A stretch of DNA of 64,000 nucleotides from Oscillatoriaceae cyanobacterium Prado104 (GTDB lineage Bacteria; Cyanobacteriota; Cyanobacteriia; Cyanobacteriales; Microcoleaceae): contig JALOON010000046.1 of NCBI GenBank assembly GCA_025454405.1, forward strand, positions 112,896 to 176,895, in the 5' to 3' direction. The stretch's first letter is position 1; each line of letters begins with the position of its first letter. Positions 57,390 through 64,000 of the stretch are shown in pieces. Below the pieces are notes generated by a model. The model ran no database searches. It had not been told where the DNA came from and saw nothing but the letters and a program-made list of their open reading frames with translations. The position numbers and the translations under genes were made by a program.

Positions 57390-60300
57390 CCGCAGAGGGT
57401 TAATAGGGAGTGTAGTTTATTGTGGCTTTGGATTTGAATGGGTAGCCGGCTTTGATGATGCCGTTTCAATCCCTAATAGGGAGTGTAGTTTATTGTGGCC
57501 TAAGCGACATCAAAGTTTGTATCCCTACCCATTTTGCGATCTGGTTTCAATCCCTAATAGGGAGTGTAGTTTATTGTGGCGCGGGCGGGATGCGCGGAAA
57601 TCCCAAGATGGTCATTGTTTCAATCCCTAATAGGGAGTGTAGTTTATTGTGGCGAAAGGGGATATCCGTACCTTGAGGAAGTTGGAATAGGTTTCAATCC
57701 CTAATAGGGAGTGTAGTTTATTGTGGCCGATTAACCCTCATTGCTGCTTAAGGAATTACCGGGTTTCAATCCCTAATAGGGAGTGTAGTTTATTGTGGCC
57801 TGCCAGCACCGGAATGGCTGATCGAGATTTGTGAGGTTTCAATCCCTAATAGGGAGTGTAGTTTATTGTGGCAGTATCATTATCTGTAAAACTACGATTT
57901 TGGATTTCAGTTTCAATCCCTAATAGGGAGTGTAGTTTATTGTGGCTAGTATCATTTTTTTGCATTCAAGGCTTTTTCAAGTTTCAATCCCTAATAGGGA
58001 GTGTAGTTTATTGTGGCAAATACCAAAATCAACATTTTATCGGGCGCTGACTCGTTTCAATCCCTAATAGGGAGTGTAGTTTATTGTGGCCTGAGAGCGA
58101 TCGAGCTATCTCAAGCCAGCTTTTCGCCGTTTCAATCCCTAATAGGGAGTGTAGTTTATTGTGGCAAAAGAGCGCATGCGCCAACTGTCACCTTTGCAAA
58201 AGTTTCAATCCCTAATAGGGAGTGTAGTTTATTGTGGCCGATCCGAAGAAGGCAGCGAGAAACCAAAAAGCCTACGTTTCAATCCCTAATAGGGAGTGTA
58301 GTTTATTGTGGCGACATCGAAGTTGAAGTACCTTCTTTCTCTTTTCCCGTTTCAATCCCTAATAGGGAGTGTAGTTTATTGTGGCGCACGATCGTCGCCG
58401 GCGTCGCGTTCAGACTAAACTCGTTTCAATCCCTAATAGGGAGTGTAGTTTATTGTGGCTTGCGTTGATTGTCATCTTGGGATTTCCGCTCATTCGTTTC
58501 AATCCCTAATAGGGAGTGTAGTTTATTGTGGCTCGGGATATCCTGTTTCTCCCCAGTCAAAGCTTGTCTCGTTTCAATCCCTAATAGGGAGTGTAGTTTA
58601 TTGTGGCTTGTAGGCTTCAAAGACAAAACATTCTTTCGAGATCGAGTTTCAATCCCTAATAGGGAGTGTAGTTTATTGTGGCGGTTTTGGGTCACAGAAC
58701 GACCCGAACGGATTAAGGTTTCAATCCCTAATAGGGAGTGTAGTTTATTGTGGCTAGCCGCCTGATGATGGCCGCGCTACCCGGCGGCCGAGTTTCAATC
58801 CCTAATAGGGAGTGTAGTTTATTGTGGCCTGGGAGTTGTCTCCGCCGGCAACAAGAGCTTCAGGGAGTTTCAATCCCTAATAGGGAGTGTAGTTTATTGT
58901 GGCAAGAAGAGAACGACCTGGTAAAAGTCAGCGGTCGCAGCGACTCGGTGTTTCAATCCCTAATAGGGAGTGTAGTTTATTGTGGCTCTTCGTTGTCTTC
59001 GTCTTCGTCTTCGTCCTCAAGTTTCAATCCCTAATAGGGAGTGTAGTTTATTGTGGCACCTGTTTTCGTCCAAAAGTCGAAGCCTGAACCAGTTTCAATC
59101 CCTAATAGGGAGTGTAGTTTATTGTGGCGTAACTGGGTATCGAGTCGTAGGAATTAACGAATTTTTTGTTTCAATCCCTAATAGGGAGTGTAGTTTATTG
59201 TGGCTAACTTTAACGAAATTTTCATTGATTGCCTCGGCAGTTTCAATCCCTAATAGGGAGTGTAGTTTATTGTGGCCAATTGAACCATTTTTCTACTTTC
59301 ACAACTAAACTGTTTCAATCCCTAATAGGGAGTGTAGTTTATTGTGGCGGTAGTGTCTGGATCTTTGGAAGCTAAAATATTGTTTCAATCCCTAATAGGG
59401 AGTGTAGTTTATTGTGGCTTGTGATGCAGTTCCCCGAAATCTGCGGGGTTCCGTTTCAATCCCTAATAGGGAGTGTAGTTTATTGTGGCTTTACGGCGAG
59501 TTGTTGATTTTTTTGCAGCATTTGGTTTCAATCCCTAATAGGGAGTGTAGTTTATTGTGGCTTTCGATAGTTTGGGTAAGATGCTAATTCAAGTGCAAGG
59601 TTTCAATCCCTAATAGGGAGTGTAGTTTATTGTGGCGTTGGAGATGGATCGAGCTGAACAATTAGCGCAAAGTTTCAATCCCTAATAGGGAGTGTAGTTT
59701 ATTGTGGCGCGCGATCGACTCTTCCTTGACTTCTGCAACTTCTCCAACCACCGTTTCAATCCCTAATAGGGAGTGTAGTTTATTGTGGCTTGAGAATCCA
59801 AATCAATTTCGAGTAGCCACCCGCGTTTCAATCCCTAATAGGGAGTGTAGTTTATTGTGGCGAAAAGAAAAAGTTGCAGGCGCAAGTCGATGCCGGTTTC
59901 AATCCCTAATAGGGAGTGTAGTTTATTGTGGCTGGGGGAACTCCAAAATTAAGTCGGGGATGCGGTGCGAGTTTCAATCCCTAATAGGGAGTGTAGTTTA
60001 TTGTGGCTTCCATTTGGTCTAATATCTTTTTGCTTTCGCCAGTTTCAATCCCTAATAGGGAGTGTAGTTTATTGTGGCCCTAACTCCGAAACAGATTGAA
60101 TTTTTGCGTCATTTGGCGGCGGGTTTCAATCCCTAATAGGGAGTGTAGTTTATTGTGGCTAAACACTCACGATAACTATCATAGTAATTATGATGGTTTG
60201 TTTCAATCCCTAATAGGGAGTGTAGTTTATTGTGGCGCTTAGATATTGCTTGTTGTTTGGAAAATCTAAAAATAGTTTCAATCCCTAATAGGGAGTGTAG

Positions 60301-61057
60301 TTTATTGTGGCTCAAGCATTTTCAAGAATCCCTAAGATTTTGAGAGATATGTTTCAATCCCTAATAGGGAGTGTAGTTTATTGTGGCTCTTGCCCAGAAT
60401 TATATTAAATCTGTGGCTACTTCGTTTCAATCCCTAATAGGGAGTGTAGTTTATTGTGGCCAAATACCAAAAACACAACAACCAAGCTAACAACTTGTTT
60501 CAATCCCTAATAGGGAGTGTAGTTTATTGTGGCCGTTCCACAATTGAGCAACAGTTCTTCCATAACGATCGTTTCAATCCCTAATAGGGAGTGTAGTTTA
60601 TTGTGGCTCGCGATCGGGCAATTCTCCCTCGCCTTCACAGGTTGGTTTCAATCCCTAATAGGGAGTGTAGTTTATTGTGGCTGCCAGCGCCGCCGAAGGG
60701 GCCGCCGCCCGAGCGAGCAGTTTCAATCCCTAATAGGGAGTGTAGTTTATTGTGGCCTGCATCGAGCGCGCCTAACTGGAATCTATTTTCAAGGTTTCAA
60801 TCCCTAATAGGGAGTGTAGTTTATTGTGGCTCAAAATACAGGTTGGTGGTATGGCGTTTGTTTGGTTTCAATCCCTAATAGGGAGTGTAGTTTATTGTGG
60901 CTTAACCAGGCCGCCTGGGGGGGGAGCGGTGTGCAGGGACGCCCCCGTTTCAATCCCTAATAGGGAGTGTAGTTTATTGTGGCGCTGCAAGTGATGTGCT
61001 TGCTGCTGTGCGAGTAGTTGGTTTCAATCCCTAATAGGGAGTGTAGTTTATTGTGGC
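57390..61057 (-). CRISPR. CRISPR array, 49 intact repeats plus one degenerate, 49 spacers
   Basis: The 37-nt repeat starts GTTTCAATCCCTAATAGGGA on the plus strand and ends GTGTAGTTTATTGTGGC. Forty-nine copies from 57463 to 61057 appear identical; the one at 57390-57426 keeps only its last about 26 bases. Spacers are about 34-46 nt. Read on the minus strand the repeat ends ATTGAAAC, the usual 8-nt crRNA 5' handle of type I and III systems, and the degenerate repeat lies at the left end, so I place the leader on the right and transcription leftward. No cas gene is in the window; the type (I-D or III are usual for such repeats in cyanobacteria) cannot be fixed. All open frames here are by-products. 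Confidence 0.97.
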
Positions 61058-61362
61058 CGCTGGTATTTGAAACCATTGCTATATTTAGTTTTCAAGGTTC
61101 TTTTCCGGTAGCCTGTTCTTAAAATACCATTTGGGGCTTCGACCTGTCAATACCATATCTTGCATTGTGACTTCAAACCCTTATCTGGTATGGATTTTAG
61201 CAATTCCGGTAGGCTCTTTTGAAAGTTCGAGGCGTCAAACCCTTACAGCATCTGCTTTACAGCCGAAAAATGCGACACCCTAAATTTTACACCTACTGCC
61301 TACCGGATTTTCATGCAAAAATCTCGATCGCGCCCCTCCCCACCAACGAAAACCAACCCCAA
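61058..61362 (-). promoter_or_regulatory. Probable CRISPR leader
   Basis: About 300 AT-rich bases right of the last repeat with no gene on either strand, including TTGAAACCATTGC just outside the array and AATACCATTTGG/AATACCATATCT repeated near 61123-61153. The leader is expected here if the array is read leftward. Confidence 0.5.
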
Positions 61363-62040
61363 CTACAAAAATATCTCCGTCACCGCAATATTTCCCCCAA
61401 AACACACATCCACATCAGTCCCCGCCGCCCGATCGCGCTTGCCGTATTCCCCGACATAATAATAGTATTCACCCTCAACCCGGTACTCTACCGGCAAAGG
61501 CTGCGTCGAAGGTTTGCAAAACACAATTTCCGGTTCCGCACTTCCCGGTTCCAAATGCGGTAAATTAACGTTCCAAAAACTCCCCGACTGCGGTTTCCGA
61601 TCGAGCAAATCCGCCAAAACTCGCGATGTCCAGCGCGCCGCCACTTCCCAATCTATCTCCAGCGGCCTTTTAATCCAGTGAGAAATCGCAACTCCCGGTA
61701 CTCCCAGCATCGCAGCTTCCCGCACCGCCGCCACCGTCCCCGAAATATATACGTCAACTCCCAAATTTCCCCCCGCATTGATGCCAGAAAGCACGAGCTC
61801 CGCGTTTGGGCAAAAATGACTCAAAGCCAGCCGAACGCAGTCTGCGGGCGTTCCAGCTACCGCATACTCGCTGTTCGATCGCCGATCGACGTGAATCGGA
61901 CTGTGGGCTGTCACTTGATGCCCGCACCCGGAAAATTGCTGTTGCGGGGCGACTGTCACTTTTTTGCCCTCTACTGCTTGCCAAAGTGCTTGAATTCCGG
62001 GAGCATCGATGCCGTCGTCGTTGGTTAAAATTATGGTCAT
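61363..62040 (-). CDS. surE: SurE 5'/3'-nucleotidase
   Basis: 225 residues. The family motifs are present: ILTNDDGIDAPGI (about 4-16), VAPQQQFSGCGH, and LVLSGINAGGNLGVDVYISG (about 82-101), with the metal-binding Asp pair in NDDG and the Ser/Asn of the phosphate site. SurE removes phosphate from nucleoside monophosphates and survives stationary phase stress in many bacteria. It is a single gene, read toward the CRISPR leader. Confidence 0.95.
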   Translation of the reverse strand: MTIILTNDDGIDAPGIQALWQAVEGKKVTVAPQQQFSGCGHQVTAHSPIHVDRRSNSEYAVAGTPADCVRLALSHFCPNAELVLSGINAGGNLGVDVYISGTVAAVREAAMLGVPGVAISHWIKRPLEIDWEVAARWTSRVLADLLDRKPQSGSFWNVNLPHLEPGSAEPEIVFCKPSTQPLPVEYRVEGEYYYYVGEYGKRDRAAGTDVDVCFGGNIAVTEIFL

Positions 62041-62363
62041 CTTTCGATCGCAGGGGCAAATTTTGTTGGGATTTTGCTTTCTACTTTACTGGATATCGCA
62101 GTTTCGGGCGCGTTGACCGAGTGAAAACTTTTTCTGCTTCTCCCCCTCTAGGGCGTGTTTTCAAACCCTTCGATCCCCCCCAGCCCCCCTTGGGGGGAGC
62201 AAGAGTCTTAAAGTGCCGCTTTCTAAGGGGAGAAAGGTTCTCAAAGTCCCCCTTTGTAAGGGGGATTTAGGGGGATCGGACTCTCAAAATGTGATAAAGT
62301 TTTGTGTCAGTTGCTATTGTCCGCGCAACTACGTGCAATGTCAGTTAAACGCGATCGCCCGTA
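62041..62363. repeat. Spacer with family D repeat
   Basis: 62171-62278 holds CGATCCCCCCCAGCCCCCC ... TTTAGGGGGATCG with internal CCCCCTTTGTAAGGGGG, related to 39851-39971. No gene seen. Confidence 0.7.
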
Positions 62364-63794
62364 ATGTTTTTGCCAATTCTACCTCCAGCCCAAGCAATCC
62401 AAACCTTTCCCGCCCAACAACAACTCATCATCCAGCCGGAAACTCCCGCACCGGAAAACGAACTCGATTTGTCACCGCCGCCAACTAGCAGCCCCCTGAA
62501 AACAGTGATGCAGCCGCAACAAGTGCGTGCCTTGCCGGGACAGCTAGACAGAGTACCGGTTTTTAACAGCAACAGTCCCGAAGTAGTGCAAACTGAAGGC
62601 ATTTTGCTGTCCACTTTTCCACCGCAAGGCAAACAAGTACCTAGCGCTCATTTAGACTTTCCCTTCAACGGCAGATTTGACATATTTTCCCACCACATCG
62701 CTCGCGCTAGAACTCGCGAACAAACTCGCACCTTATTTCAAGGCATAATTGTCTACAATCCCAACTCCGAACCCGTTACTTTAAGTATCCTGCAAGGGGC
62801 TACTTATTTAACTCGACCCGACGCGCTGTTTGTCGATTTGCCATCCTATTTAGAAAATCGATTCGGTACAGTTTTTGCCGGGCCGGGAAGCCGGATCGCG
62901 AGCGATGTTTTGCGGGGACACAGGCAAGGAATTTTGCCAGCTTCGACTGTAATTCAACCGGGAGAAAGCCGGATGTTGATGAATTTGCCGATTCCGGTGG
63001 GCAACGTCACGCCTTCTTCTAACGGTCGATCGACCTTATTTCGGATGGCTAGCAGCAACTCGGTTTATGTTGCCAGTTTGGCAATGTTTGCTCCCAAAAC
63101 TAAAGATGGCATCGAGCAATATCCGACTTTAGAACAGTGGCAAAGTATTTTAAATACCAAAGGTTTAGCCGGCCCGAGAGATTTAGCTCCTACTCCTATA
63201 GGCTCGAATCCCCCGCAAGTAATTTACGGGCGCGTTGCTGGAGTAGCTGAAGGTTCCCAGTGGGAGGCAAAAATTACTGACAATTCGAGAACCAATCATT
63301 TAAGCATTCCCCGGCGGGGCGAATCATTTTCCTATGCTTTGAGCACTACTCATACGGGAACTTTCGGCACCGGGCAAATTCAAAGCGCTAAAATGTTAGC
63401 TCGCTATCCCGATACGGCTTATTACGCTCACGGAAATTACGGAATTCAATACAATTTAACTTTGCCGCTTTACAATCAGTTAAAGCAGCCTCAATCTGTG
63501 AGCATCAAAATGCAAACACCTGTTAAAGCAAATACCGAAGCGGGGGGATTGATGTTTTTTGAACCGCCGGAAAATCGGGTGTTTTTCCGAGGTACGGTGC
63601 GGGTAATGTTTAATGACGATCGCGGCAAAACTATTACGCGCTACATTCACATCGTACAGCGCCGGGGACAGCAGGGAGAACCTTTGGTAAATGTGAACAT
63701 GAAACCGGGGGAACGCCGTTTGGTTCAAATCGATTTCTTGTATCCGCCGGATGCAACTCCGCCGCAAGTTTTGACCGTGCGATCGAACAATTAA
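62364..63794 (+). CDS. DUF3370-family protein
   Basis: 476 residues. PGQLDRVPVFNSNSPEVVQT, PFNGRFDIFSHHIARARTRE, GESRMLMNLPIPVGNVTPSS, and LEQWQSILNTKGLAGPRDLA match the DUF3370 family of cyanobacteria as I recall. The family is normally exported, but here the frame opens at MFLPILPPAQAIQTF, only the last part of a signal peptide (PPAQA before IQTF), with a stop six codons upstream. The true N-terminus may have been lost or be in a shifted frame. The rest is intact. Function unknown; proposed to be envelope related. Confidence 0.75.
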   Translation: MFLPILPPAQAIQTFPAQQQLIIQPETPAPENELDLSPPPTSSPLKTVMQPQQVRALPGQLDRVPVFNSNSPEVVQTEGILLSTFPPQGKQVPSAHLDFPFNGRFDIFSHHIARARTREQTRTLFQGIIVYNPNSEPVTLSILQGATYLTRPDALFVDLPSYLENRFGTVFAGPGSRIASDVLRGHRQGILPASTVIQPGESRMLMNLPIPVGNVTPSSNGRSTLFRMASSNSVYVASLAMFAPKTKDGIEQYPTLEQWQSILNTKGLAGPRDLAPTPIGSNPPQVIYGRVAGVAEGSQWEAKITDNSRTNHLSIPRRGESFSYALSTTHTGTFGTGQIQSAKMLARYPDTAYYAHGNYGIQYNLTLPLYNQLKQPQSVSIKMQTPVKANTEAGGLMFFEPPENRVFFRGTVRVMFNDDRGKTITRYIHIVQRRGQQGEPLVNVNMKPGERRLVQIDFLYPPDATPPQVLTVRSNN

Positions 63795-64000
63795 ATTGGG
63801 AATTGGGAATTGGGAATTGGGAATTTAACTCGTTACCAGGCTCTGCCTGGTAATGCAGATCTAGAGGCTCTGCCTCGCGTGCACCTCGCGAGGCAGAGCC
63901 TCGCTGACATGGATTCCCAGGCAGAGCCTGGGAACCAGTTACCACTAGGCTCTAACTCGCCTAACTCGTTCTAACCCACATTCCGCAGATATAACTCGTT
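63795..64000. repeat. GGGAATT tandem repeat and family A palindromes
   Basis: 63796-63824 repeats TTGGGAA; 63831-63940 holds the largest family A copy in the window, with TTACCAGGCTCTGCCTGGTAA, GAGGCTCTGCCTCGCG and TTCCCAGGCAGAGCCTGGGAA. Confidence 0.85.

Noticed and set aside
57452..60878. Open frames with repeated SIPNRECSLLW or FQSLIGSVVYCG
   Set aside because: They are translations of the CRISPR repeat.

Overview
The window is chromosomal DNA from a filamentous, non-heterocystous-type cyanobacterium of the Microcoleus/Oscillatoria kind. This rests on the photosynthesis genes (psbQ, petC-petA, flv1/flv3), the carboxysome shell gene, the circadian gene ldpA, many HIP1 (GCGATCGC) octamers, and the very large load of short tandem repeats and palindromic dispersed repeats between genes. 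The genus is an inference from gene content and repeat style; no search was possible.

Layout. 0-8 kb: the 3' part of a restriction-type nuclease gene, psbQ, an alpha/beta-hydrolase without its nucleophile, petC-petA with a terminator, a DUF3067 gene, a carboxysome shell gene with a one-base frameshift, and a broken RTX-type gene. 8-12 kb: ldpA, a Ycf45-like ATPase/R3H gene, and remnants of a TnpB gene and an Rpn-type nuclease. 12-25.3 kb: a chemosensory cluster, cheR - double cheW - three receptors - hybrid cheA - cheB, meeting a convergent single-domain response regulator. It encodes both adaptation enzymes (CheR and CheB). 25.9-27.3 kb: a TnpB-only IS200/IS605-type element. 27.7-34.3 kb: a multi-GAF histidine kinase, tRNA-Gln(UUG), pilT with a mobile-element relic just before its start, and an amidase.

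34.5-39.8 kb: flv1 and flv3, the pair that photoreduces oxygen at photosystem I; flv1 has lost its C-terminal tail. Opposite flv3 lies a free-standing alanyl-tRNA-synthetase-like catalytic domain with an altered amino-acid pocket. 40.2-44.4 kb: a small accessory island with an XRE regulator, a small conserved protein, a Uma2-type nuclease, and a translationally coupled pair of an ABC/SMC-type ATPase and a TOPRIM-like protein. The last pair has the architecture of PARIS/OLD-type antiphage systems and is the best candidate for an undescribed system here. 44.5-49.2 kb: cofH and two envelope glycosylation genes. 49.3-53.8 kb: a TetR repressor divergent from a devB-devC-devA exporter operon, with two palindromic operators over the promoter. 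54-57.3 kb: a small conserved gene with a truncated HNH nuclease partner, an MFS exporter and a rhomboid protein.

57.4-61.1 kb: a CRISPR array of 49 intact repeats plus one degenerate repeat. Its repeat reads as the complement of an ATTGAAAC-ending crRNA repeat, so it is probably transcribed leftward from a leader near 61.1-61.3 kb. No cas gene lies in the window. 61.4-63.8 kb: surE and a DUF3370 gene lacking a proper signal peptide. At least four families of small hairpin-forming dispersed repeats recur between genes across the whole window.
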